Assembly (NCBI GenBank): GCA_015492755.1
Contig: WGEM01000330.1
Coordinates: 1 to 5,333 of the forward strand
DNA from: Gemmatimonadota bacterium
GTDB lineage: Bacteria; Gemmatimonadota; Gemmatimonadetes; Longimicrobiales; Gaopeijiaceae
Length of the DNA: 5,333 bases
Direction: 5' to 3'
In this document: piece after piece, positions 1 through 5,271 of the stretch
How positions within the stretch are numbered: the first letter of the stretch is position 1
Layout of the letters: every line of letters begins with the position of its first letter
Notes under the pieces: generated by a model
The model's database searches: none
Told to the model about the DNA's origin: nothing
The model's input: only the letters and a program-made list of their open reading frames with translations
Program-made: the position numbers and the translations under genes

Positions 1-130
1 CGAGGTTGAAGTCGGTGGCGGCCCTGTACGCGAAGTAGAGCGTGGGCACCATGAGGAGGAGTGTGGCCACGTAGTGGTAGCCCGGCACCATCTTCGCGTG
101 GTGTTCGTAGCTCTGCGGCTTCTCGGCCAT
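1..130 (-). CDS. DUF6526 family membrane protein, N-terminal part (runs off the left edge)
   Basis: The reverse strand reads ATG at 130-128 and stays open to the window edge, giving 43 complete codons that begin MAEKPQSYEHHAKMVPGYHY. A hydrophobic stretch follows (about residues 21-35, YVATLLLMVPTLYFAY) and looks like the first membrane helix. A short polar start with NH/HH-A-x-x-P-x-(F/Y)H-(F/Y) just before the first helix is what I recall for DUF6526 proteins, small two-helix membrane proteins of unknown function. A plausible ribosome binding site, AAGGAA, lies 7 bases upstream of the ATG. The gene starts 40 bases after the stop of the HNH-like gene on the same strand, so the two are probably co-transcribed. 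The C-terminal part is outside the window, so the family call rests on the N-terminus alone. Confidence 0.7.
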   Translation of the reverse strand, partial: MAEKPQSYEHHAKMVPGYHYVATLLLMVPTLYFAYRAATDFNL

Positions 131-170
131 GGAGGCGTTCCTTGTCCGGTGAGGGAGGCGGCGGCGGCCG

Positions 171-392
171 CTATCCGAAGTTGTTCTTGAAACAGGTGAG
201 GCACCACGCCTCGAGATTCCAGAGTCTGGCGCCCGCGGACCCGGTGCGGTAGTAGACCTTCCACTGCCCTGGCCGGAGCGTCCGGGGGCATCGCCCGCCG
301 GGGCGGTGGTGGCGGCAGTTGGCGCTCATGCACTCGCATCGGCGCCCGGCCCGCTCCAGCAGGTCGTGGCGCATCTGTTCTGTGATCTCCAC
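171..392 (-). CDS. Small cysteine-rich HNH-like zinc-binding protein (probably not a nuclease)
   Basis: This is a 73-residue protein of unknown function. The reading frame opens with GTG at 392-390; the only upstream ribosome-binding candidate is a weak GGAA 12 bases away, and Met7 (374-372) is an alternative start. Six cysteines are visible: C19, C21, C26, C35, C64 and C67, with H28 and H29 beside the third. The first half (LLERAGRRCEC) resembles the helix-plus-Cys opening of HNH domains, and the end (WNLEAWCLTCFKNN, 58-71) matches the HNH pattern N-L-x-x-L-C-x-x-C-H. The two histidines expected for catalysis are absent: the V-D-H position reads VYY (46-48), and the His after the last Cys is F68. 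I therefore infer a zinc-stabilised HNH fold without nuclease activity, perhaps a nucleic-acid or protein binder. Similar short proteins are, to my recollection, common as hypotheticals in Gemmatimonadota. It lies 40 bases upstream of the DUF6526 gene. Confidence 0.7.
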   Translation of the reverse strand: MEITEQMRHDLLERAGRRCECMSANCRHHRPGGRCPRTLRPGQWKVYYRTGSAGARLWNLEAWCLTCFKNNFG

Positions 393-431
393 GGGGCGGC
401 TCGTTTCCGGGGGGGTGAAACGATACCCCTT

Positions 432-459
432 ATGGTAGCCCCCGACCGACAGCGTTCAC
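432..459 (-). promoter_or_regulatory. Weak sigma70-like promoter candidate for the HNH-like/DUF6526 pair
   Basis: On the reverse strand, GTGAAC (459-454) and TACCAT (437-432) are separated by 16 bases. TACCAT matches four of six positions of TATAAT; the -35 hexamer matches only three of six. The site lies in the 135-bp gap between the propeller gene stop and the HNH-like start, about 40 bases upstream of the GTG. A second possible -10, TATCGT (425-420), overlaps the short inverted repeat GGGGT/ACCCC around 411-430. This is the most A/T-rich spot of the gap. It is a visual match only. Confidence 0.25.
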
Positions 460-527
460 CAGGGCCGCGGTTCCTCAGCCGAAGGTCCGCTCCAGGTCGC
501 ACGCCGCACCGTGCCCTACCCCGACCC

Positions 528-3500
528 TCAAGCCGGCGGAGGGCCGATGGGCGTCGTGGCGTCGTCGGGGTCCAGCGGCTCCAGCCCCAGCCGGGTGAGC
601 TGGCGGTTCACCGCCGCCAGTTCCGTGGCCCAGATGTCGGCCAGCTCGTCGGTGTAGCCCCGCAGCTCGTCCACCATGATCCGGAAGACCTCCCGCATCC
701 CGTCGTTGGGGGCGCCGTCCCCCCGCTCCACCATGGAGAGGAGGTTCGCCAACCGGTTGTTCACCTTGATGGGGAAGTTGAGCGGATCCTGATTCGAGCG
801 GTTCTTCACCTGATAGATGTTGGCCTCCACCGCCGAGGCGCGTTCCAGCAGCCGCTCGCCGAGTTCACGGAGCCCGGCATCGTCGGTGCGCTTGTAGCGG
901 CCGGCGAGCTGCGCCTTCACCCGACGGATGCGGATCACCGCCATGTTGGCCTCGTTCACCTTGTCCCGGATCTGCCGGGCGAAGGCGTACTGCTCCTGCA
1001 TGTCCGCCACGGTCACATCCTTGATCCACGGATGGGGCCGCACCTCGAAGGTCTGCTCCTGCGTGCGGCCGTCGGCGGTGAGGCGGAGCGTGTACGTGCC
1101 GGGCGGCACCGTGGCCGCCATGGTCCGTACTCCCCAGAGGATCATGCCGGGGAAGGTGACCGCGGGATCGGCCTTCAGGTCCCACTGGAGCCGGTTGAGC
1201 CCGGGCTCCACCGGAAGCGCCGGACCGGACCACCGGTCGCGCTCCTCCCCCTCCGTGGCCGGCACGATGGTGCGGAGCACCTCCCCGGCCGCATCCAGGA
1301 TCTCCAGCTTCGCCTCGGCAGGCTTCCCGGCGAGCCACCACGAGAGCGTCACACCGTTGGCGGACCGGAACGCCGCGGGCGGCCGGAAGAGGACGAGGGG
1401 CTCGGAGGTCATCCCCGCCCGCGCCTGCCGGATGGGCTCCAGGTTGTCCAGGATCCAGAAGCCCCGCCCGTGGCTCGCCACCGCCAGCTCGTTGTGCTCC
1501 ACGATGAGGTCCACGATGGGCAGGTCCGGAAGGCCGGGGTTGAGCTCCTGCCAGTGGGCACCGTCGTCGTACGAGATGTAGACGCCGTGCTGCGTGGCGG
1601 CGTAGAGCAGCCCCGGCCGGTTCGGATCCTCCCGCACCGCGTGCACGTAGGCGTCGGAGCGGATCCCGTTGACGATCTTCGTCCAGCTCTTCCCGTAGTC
1701 CTCGGTCTTCCAGATGTAGGGGGCGAAGTCGTCCAGGAGCGGCCGTCGCACGGAGATGTAGGCCTTCGCGGCGTCGAAGGCGGAGGCGTCGATCTGGCTC
1801 ACCCGGCCGAAGTCGGGCATGTCCGGCGGTGTGACGTTCTCCCACGTCTTTCCCCCGTCGCGCGTCACGTGCACCAGCCCGTCGTCGGAGCCCGTCCAGA
1901 TGACGTCGATGTCCACCTTGCCGGGGCCCACCGAGAAGATCGTCGCGTAGACCTCCGGGCCGTTCATGTCCCCGGTGATGGGCCCACCTGAGTGACCCAG
2001 CGTCGCCGGGTCGTGGCGGGTGAGATCGGGGCTCAGGAGCTCCCACGAGTTCCCGCCGTCGGTGGTCTTCCACAGCCGGTTGGACGACGTGTAGAGCACA
2101 GCGGGATCCAGCGGGGAGAAGATGATGGGGAAGGTCCACTGCCAGCGCTCCACCATGTCCTTCGCCGGCTCCCCGGAATAGAACCAGGGGTAGGGGTTCA
2201 CCTCCCGTGAGGTCCCCAGTTCCTTGTTGTACTTGTCGATGTAGCGGCCGTTGTTGGTGCCGGAGAAGAAGATGTCCAGATCCTTGGGGTCGGGCGCGAT
2301 GTAGCCGGGCTCGCCGCCGCCCACCCGGTAGGCCACGTCCATGGACCCCTCCGTGGGGGTGCGCGGCGCGCGCCCCCGACGGAAGAAGCCGCCCCCCAGA
2401 CCCAGACCGAAGCGGCCGGCGTTCCACATGGCGGGCAGGCAGAGCGTGCTGTTGTCCTGCTGCGAGCCACAGACGTGGAAGGGCACGTGCGCCGTGTTGA
2501 TCACATGGTAGAACTGGGCGGTGGGGAAGTCCTGATCCGTCCAGTGCTGCCCGGTGTCGAAGGAGACGGCGCCGCCACCGTCGTTGCCCACCACCAGATG
2601 CGCCGGGTCGTCGGGATCGATCCAGAAGTCGTGGAAGTCGCCGTGGGTCCCGTTGTTGATGACCTCGTAGGTCTTCCCGCCGTCGGTGGAGCGGAAGAGC
2701 GAGGTGTTCTGCACGTACACCACGTCCTCGTCCTGGTGGTCGGCGAAGACATGCGTGTAGTAGAAGGCCCGCTGGCGGATGCGGCGTTCATCGTTCACCA
2801 GCTCCCACGTTGCACCGCCGTCGTCGCTGCGGAAGAGACCGCCGTTCTCGTGTTCGAAGAGGGCATAGACGCGATCGGAGTTGGCGCTGGACACCGCCAG
2901 CCCGATGCGGCCCACCACGCCCTCCTGCGGCATCCCCGGGTTGCGGGTGATCTCCGTCCACGTCTCACCCCCGTCGGGGCTCTTGAACATGCCGCTCCCG
3001 GGGCCGCCGGAGGACATGGTGTACTCCTTGCGGTACGCCTCCCAGAGCGACGCGTAGAGGACGTCGGGGTCGTTGCGATCGATGGCGATGTCGATGGCGC
3101 CGGTGTTAGCGTCCCGGAAGAGCACCCGCCGCCACGTGTCGCCTCCGTCGGTGCTCTTGTAGACGCCCCGCTCCTCGCTGGGCGCCGAGTACTTCCCGAA
3201 CGACGCCACGTAGATGATGTCGGGATTGGTGGGATGGATGCGGATCTTGGAGATCCCGTGAGAGTTCCGGAATCCCACGTGCTCCCACGTCTCACCGCCG
3301 TCGCGGCTGCGGTAGACACCGTCGCCGGGCATGATGTTGCCGCGGATGCACGTCTCACCGGTGCCGATGAAGACCAGGTCGGGGTTCGTCTCACTCACCG
3401 CCACGGCGCCCACCGACGCCGCGGTGATCTTGAAATCGGTGACCGGCGCCCAGTTCTCCCCGCCGTCGGTGGTCTTCCAGAGCCCGCCGCCCACGGCGCC

Positions 3501-3731
3501 GAAGTACGCCACGTCGGGCTGGCCCCGCACCCCGCTCACCGCGATGGAGCGCCCGCCGCGATCGGGACCAAGGTTCCGCCAGCGGTATCCCGCCAGGAAG
3601 GCGGAATCGAGAACCACCTCCTGTCCGGCGGCCGGCGGCGCAGGTACCGCGGTGAAGGTGAGCGAGGCGAGAAGGGCGGCGGCGAACGCCACCGACCCGC
3701 GGAGCGTCGGGAAGGCGCGTGCTGCGGACAT
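528..3731 (-). CDS. Secreted BNR/VPS10-type beta-propeller repeat protein (WD40/YVTN/BNR-like)
   Basis: This is a 1067-residue exported protein. Residues 1-36 form a signal peptide: R11, a hydrophobic core (about 14-29), then a Pro/Ala-rich end with likely cleavage after A34-A35-G36. The body carries eleven Asp-box motifs of the (S/T)-x-D-x-G-x-x-W type, near residues 87, 142, 193, 251, 302, 348, 390, 556, 623, 676 and 720. These mark sortilin/VPS10 and BNR-type propellers, probably two of them. Residues 398-554 hold no Asp box and contain a Gly/Arg-rich stretch (441-456) and the Cys pair C421/C431. Residues 775-898 look like an FlgD/Ig-type sandwich (RLQWDLK, PPGTYTLRLTADG), and 905-1050 are mostly helical. 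Members are often mislabelled glycosyl hydrolase or photosystem II assembly factor. I see no catalytic site; a role in extracytoplasmic binding or scaffolding is inferred. Length is typical for the family. The signal peptide supports the ATG at 3731, although only a weak GTGAG precedes it. Confidence 0.9.
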   Translation of the reverse strand: MSAARAFPTLRGSVAFAAALLASLTFTAVPAPPAAGQEVVLDSAFLAGYRWRNLGPDRGGRSIAVSGVRGQPDVAYFGAVGGGLWKTTDGGENWAPVTDFKITAASVGAVAVSETNPDLVFIGTGETCIRGNIMPGDGVYRSRDGGETWEHVGFRNSHGISKIRIHPTNPDIIYVASFGKYSAPSEERGVYKSTDGGDTWRRVLFRDANTGAIDIAIDRNDPDVLYASLWEAYRKEYTMSSGGPGSGMFKSPDGGETWTEITRNPGMPQEGVVGRIGLAVSSANSDRVYALFEHENGGLFRSDDGGATWELVNDERRIRQRAFYYTHVFADHQDEDVVYVQNTSLFRSTDGGKTYEVINNGTHGDFHDFWIDPDDPAHLVVGNDGGGAVSFDTGQHWTDQDFPTAQFYHVINTAHVPFHVCGSQQDNSTLCLPAMWNAGRFGLGLGGGFFRRGRAPRTPTEGSMDVAYRVGGGEPGYIAPDPKDLDIFFSGTNNGRYIDKYNKELGTSREVNPYPWFYSGEPAKDMVERWQWTFPIIFSPLDPAVLYTSSNRLWKTTDGGNSWELLSPDLTRHDPATLGHSGGPITGDMNGPEVYATIFSVGPGKVDIDVIWTGSDDGLVHVTRDGGKTWENVTPPDMPDFGRVSQIDASAFDAAKAYISVRRPLLDDFAPYIWKTEDYGKSWTKIVNGIRSDAYVHAVREDPNRPGLLYAATQHGVYISYDDGAHWQELNPGLPDLPIVDLIVEHNELAVASHGRGFWILDNLEPIRQARAGMTSEPLVLFRPPAAFRSANGVTLSWWLAGKPAEAKLEILDAAGEVLRTIVPATEGEERDRWSGPALPVEPGLNRLQWDLKADPAVTFPGMILWGVRTMAATVPPGTYTLRLTADGRTQEQTFEVRPHPWIKDVTVADMQEQYAFARQIRDKVNEANMAVIRIRRVKAQLAGRYKRTDDAGLRELGERLLERASAVEANIYQVKNRSNQDPLNFPIKVNNRLANLLSMVERGDGAPNDGMREVFRIMVDELRGYTDELADIWATELAAVNRQLTRLGLEPLDPDDATTPIGPPPA

Positions 3732-3866
3732 GGCTCACAGGGGCTCGCGGTGGACCGTCGGCCGGAGGCCGACACATGTGTTGCGGGAGGGGAAGCCAAA
3801 GTACCGCCGTCCCCTCCACCGCGCATGGGGGGTGCCCGCCCCTTCGGCGGGCCCCGGCACGCCGGC
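3732..3866 (-). promoter_or_regulatory. Leader region of the propeller gene with three inverted repeats
   Basis: These 135 bases separate the propeller ATG from the palindromic element and hold no convincing gene. Three structures are visible. A perfect 7-bp hairpin with a 3-base loop (GTCGGCC-GGA-GGCCGAC, 3757-3773) lies 25 bases before the start codon and abuts a 10-base palindrome, ACACATGTGT (3772-3781). An 8-bp inverted repeat, GGAGGGGA (3786-3793) and TCCCCTCC (3810-3817), encloses 16 bases that contain the reverse-strand hexamer TACTTT (3803-3798), a poor -10 candidate with no matching -35. A GC-only hairpin, GCCCGCC/GGCGGGC with loop CCTTC, spans about 3834-3852 and has no T-tract on either side, so it is not a standard intrinsic terminator. 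The promoter of the propeller gene should lie here or inside the element, but I cannot fix it. Confidence 0.4.
3757..3773. repeat. Perfect short hairpin in the propeller gene 5' leader
   Basis: A 7-bp perfect stem with a GGA loop on the plus strand (TCC on the transcript side) is followed directly by the palindrome ACACATGTGT. It lies in the presumed untranslated leader, 25-41 bases upstream of the start codon, so it could affect translation or be an operator. Nothing in the sequence decides between these. Confidence 0.45.
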
Positions 3867-3884
3867 TAGGAGCCTGTCCGAGTA
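3867..3884 (+). repeat. Left terminal inverted repeat of the palindromic element
   Basis: The sequence taggagcctgtccgagta here is the exact reverse complement of 4074-4091. The first two bases, TA, may be target duplication rather than element. Confidence 0.85.
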
Positions 3885-4089
3885 AAGGAGTGGGCCGCGC
3901 ACGTGGTGCGTTCGCGTGTTCAGTCAAGGAGCGCCGACGAGGCGTAGCAGCGCTACGACGGGGAGAAGCGACGATGGACCAACCGCGAACCCACCACGTG
4001 CCCATCCACCTGCAGGACCATGACATCGAAGATTGTGGGTTGGCCGTGGCACGCCCAACGCGGCCCGCTCTCGTACTCGGACAGGCTCC
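3869..4089. mobile_element. MITE-like palindromic element, about 221 bp, TA-flanked, no transposase
   Basis: The two ends are perfect 16-bp inverted repeats beginning GGAGCCTGTCC (3869-3884 and 4074-4089). Both are bordered by TA (3867-3868 and 4090-4091), which reads as a TA target duplication or as an 18-bp repeat. Similarity continues inward to about 32 bp with four mismatches, as far as GGGCCGCG. Directly inside is a second inverted repeat, 3899-3916 with 3984-4001 (17 of 18 positions pair), built around CACGTG, and at the centre a 6-bp hairpin with a 3-base loop (3943-3957). The small open frames inside have no recognisable domain, so the element is non-autonomous. The GGAGCCTGTCC-type end and TA target recall IS5-superfamily (IS427-like) insertion sequences, but I cannot assign the parent. 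It separates a DinB remnant from the propeller gene and may supply folded RNA or act as a transcription barrier between them. Confidence 0.75.
3899..4001. repeat. Internal inverted repeat and central hairpin of the element
   Basis: The arms 3899-3916 and 3984-4001 are complementary at 17 of 18 positions; the mismatch is C3909 opposite C3991. Both arms contain CACGTG. The 67-base loop holds the hairpin CGTAGC-AGC-GCTACG (3943-3957). A transcript of either strand could fold into a long interrupted stem here, nested inside the stem formed by the terminal repeats. Confidence 0.7.
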
Positions 4090-4091
4090 TA
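4074..4091 (-). repeat. Right terminal inverted repeat of the palindromic element
   Basis: This is the exact reverse complement of 3867-3884. Its outermost bases, CTA (4089-4091), read as TAG on the minus strand and form the stop codon of the DinB remnant. Confidence 0.85.
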
Positions 4092-4280
4092 CATGGGTTC
4101 GTCCGCCGAGGGTCCGTCGAGCCCGGGCACCGGCTGACCGCACATCCGCAGATACACCGTGAGCTGGCCGCGGTGGTGCACCCGGTGGTTCATGACGAAG
4201 ATCCGGTAGACCGAGCCCTTCGGCACGGTGAAGTGCACCTGATCGTGATCGAATCCGGGAAGCAGGTGGGCTCCGGGCAT
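4089..4280 (-). pseudogene. DinB/YfiT-like family gene remnant, C-terminal third only
   Basis: The frame from ATG 4280 to TAG 4089 encodes 63 residues. Residues 10-61 match the C-terminal end of DinB-like four-helix metalloproteins: FTVP-x-G-x-V-Y-R-x-F (17-28), the helix NHRVHHRGQ (31-39) with the metal-ligand pattern H32-x3-H36, then LTVYLRMCGQPVP and the terminal GPSADE (56-61). Full-length members have about 150-170 residues and a third metal-ligand histidine in the N-terminal half. That half is absent: the frame upstream of 4280 stays open but reads low-complexity His/Pro/Arg sequence unlike DinB, and the protease gene stop lies only 58 bases upstream. No ribosome binding site is evident before the ATG. 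I call it a 5'-truncated remnant. The alternative, a genuine short protein, cannot be excluded. The stop codon coincides with the edge of the palindromic element. Confidence 0.75.
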
Positions 4281-4321
4281 TGTGGTGTCTCGCTGGTGTG
4301 GGTGTAGGTGCGGGCCTGCGC

Positions 4322-4333
4322 AGCCGCGCGGCT
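4322..4333. repeat. 12-base GC palindrome just after the protease stop codon
   Basis: AGCCGCGCGGCT is a perfect palindrome five bases beyond the protease stop codon (TGA, 4341-4339). It could fold only as a 4-bp stem with a GCGC loop and is not followed by a T-tract, so it is at best a weak pause or termination signal. Confidence 0.3.
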
Positions 4334-4338
4334 CCGTG

Positions 4339-5181
4339 TCATGTGCGGCTGTCGGCCCCGTTCCCCGGACGCGAACGGTACGGGAAGGGCAGGTACTCCA
4401 CCGAGGGCTGCTGGCGCACCGGCTGCGGGTACATGGTCATGAGGTCCAGGAACTCCTGCGGCATGTCGGTGCTCACGTTGAGACCGAAGGAGCGGGCGTC
4501 CTCCACCGTGATGGGATGGTCGTGCGTCCAGCGCCCCTCCGACAGCATACGCGCTACTTCATCGGCCTGATCGTCGGGCATCCGATCGGCGAGAAGCTCC
4601 TTCACCCGGTTCCTCACCTGCGCGATGGCCTTCTCCGACTGATCCGCCAGGATGATGGTCTGGTCGTCCACCTCCGAAACGGGCTTCTTCTCCATCACCT
4701 TCAGGATGGAGGCGGCGGCGTACTGGCCGAGCTGTGGATCCACCGGCCCCAGGACGGCGTGCTCCGTCATGACGATCTCATCGGCGGCCAGCGCGATGAG
4801 CGTGCCCCCCGACATGGCGTAGTGGGGCACGAAGACCGTCACCTTCCCCGGGTGTTTCTTGATGGCGCGTGCGATCTGGCTGGCCGCCAGAACGAGACCG
4901 CCCGGTGTGTGGAGCACCAGGTCCACCGGCAGCTCCGGATCGGTGAGCCGCAGCGCCCGGAGGATCTGCTCGCTGTCGTGGAGATCGATGTAGCGCACGA
5001 GCGGAAAACCGAAGAAGCTCATGGTCTCCTGGCGGTGCGCCAGGACGATGACGCGGGAGTTCCGCTTGCGCTCGATGCTGTGAATGACCTTCCGTCGCGA
5101 CGTCTCCAGAAGGTGCTTCTGCAGCATGGGCTGGAACATCATCAGGAGGAAGATGAGCCAGAAGATGCCTCCGGATTCCAC
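4339..5181 (-). CDS. SDH-type Clp-fold serine protease, membrane-anchored
   Basis: This is a 280-residue protein of the SDH proteinase family (formerly DUF114), relatives of ClpP and SppA that probably cleave membrane or exported proteins. Residues 5-20 (GIFWLIFLLMMFQPML) form one N-terminal membrane segment, followed by a basic helix (about 22-42). The Clp fold is clear: VDLVLHTPGG (86-95) forms the oxyanion strand, AMSGGTLIALAADEI (122-136) carries the presumed nucleophile S124, and LGPVDPQLG (144-152) carries D148. H220 or H222 in RWTHDHPIT (217-225) would complete the triad in the order Ser-Asp-His described for this family, unlike Ser-His-Asp in ClpP. I chose GTG 5181-5179 because GGAGG lies 7 bases upstream and the protein then begins at the membrane helix; the longer frame from 5325 adds 48 low-complexity residues. 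The C-terminal 30 residues are Pro/Arg-rich. It appears to stand alone, with no clear partner gene. Confidence 0.88.
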   Translation of the reverse strand: MESGGIFWLIFLLMMFQPMLQKHLLETSRRKVIHSIERKRNSRVIVLAHRQETMSFFGFPLVRYIDLHDSEQILRALRLTDPELPVDLVLHTPGGLVLAASQIARAIKKHPGKVTVFVPHYAMSGGTLIALAADEIVMTEHAVLGPVDPQLGQYAAASILKVMEKKPVSEVDDQTIILADQSEKAIAQVRNRVKELLADRMPDDQADEVARMLSEGRWTHDHPITVEDARSFGLNVSTDMPQEFLDLMTMYPQPVRQQPSVEYLPFPYRSRPGNGADSRT

Positions 5182-5196
5182 GGTTCGCCTCCAGCG
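5182..5196 (-). promoter_or_regulatory. Strong ribosome binding site fixing the protease start
   Basis: The reverse strand reads TGGAGGCGAACC immediately before GTG (5181). GGAGG is a near-perfect anti-Shine-Dalgarno match with a spacer of 7 bases. No comparable site precedes the upstream ATG at 5325, so this site decides the start. Confidence 0.75.
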
Positions 5197-5243
5197 AAGG
5201 GGACGGGATGCGGGCGGACGCGCAGCGCGCGCGCCGGGGATGC

Positions 5244-5271
5244 AAGCTAGCGGTCGGGAGCCCAGCGGCAA
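5244..5271 (-). promoter_or_regulatory. Candidate sigma70-like promoter for the protease gene
   Basis: On the reverse strand, TTGCCG (5271-5266) matches four of six positions of TTGACA and TAGCTT (5249-5244) matches three of six positions of TATAAT, with a 16-base spacer. It would place transcription about 55 bases before the GTG. The -10 overlaps the palindrome GCTAGC (5246-5251). The transcript leader would begin with the GC-only alternating run at about 5219-5236. The match is only fair. Confidence 0.3.

Noticed and set aside
393..527. Possible small RNA or terminator in the gap after the propeller gene
   Set aside because: Only 4-5 bp stems and no T-tract were found. Nothing beyond a weak promoter candidate could be supported.
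306..1991. Long plus-strand open frame of 561 codons
   Set aside because: It is antisense to the propeller gene and reads as low-complexity Arg/Gly/Val/His/Pro-rich sequence with no domain. It is a typical shadow frame in GC-rich DNA.
865..2427. Minus-strand open frame of 520 codons overlapping the propeller gene in another phase
   Set aside because: It is a frame-shifted shadow rich in Arg, Gly, Ala and His. The propeller frame has a signal peptide and family motifs throughout.
2052..3479. 21-base identical direct repeats (2052-2072 and 3459-3479) considered as a recombination or mobile repeat
   Set aside because: Both copies encode the same W-K-T-T-D-G-G Asp-box segment in frame, so repeated protein motifs with shared codon choice explain them.
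3834..3852. GC hairpin considered as an intrinsic terminator
   Set aside because: The stem is strong but no T-tract follows on either strand, so it was kept only as a structure in the leader region.
2475..3869. Plus-strand open frame of 464 codons opposite the propeller gene
   Set aside because: It is antisense to clear Asp-box coding sequence, has no recognisable motif, and its repeated residues simply mirror the Asp boxes.
3719..4162. Open frames across the palindromic element, including a plus-strand frame from ATG 3974
   Set aside because: They cross the terminal repeats into unrelated flanking DNA and show no transposase (DDE) motif or other domain.
4282..5250. Plus-strand open frame of 322 codons opposite the protease gene
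   Set aside because: It is antisense to a well-supported Clp-fold protease and rich in His/Leu/Arg/Val without domains.
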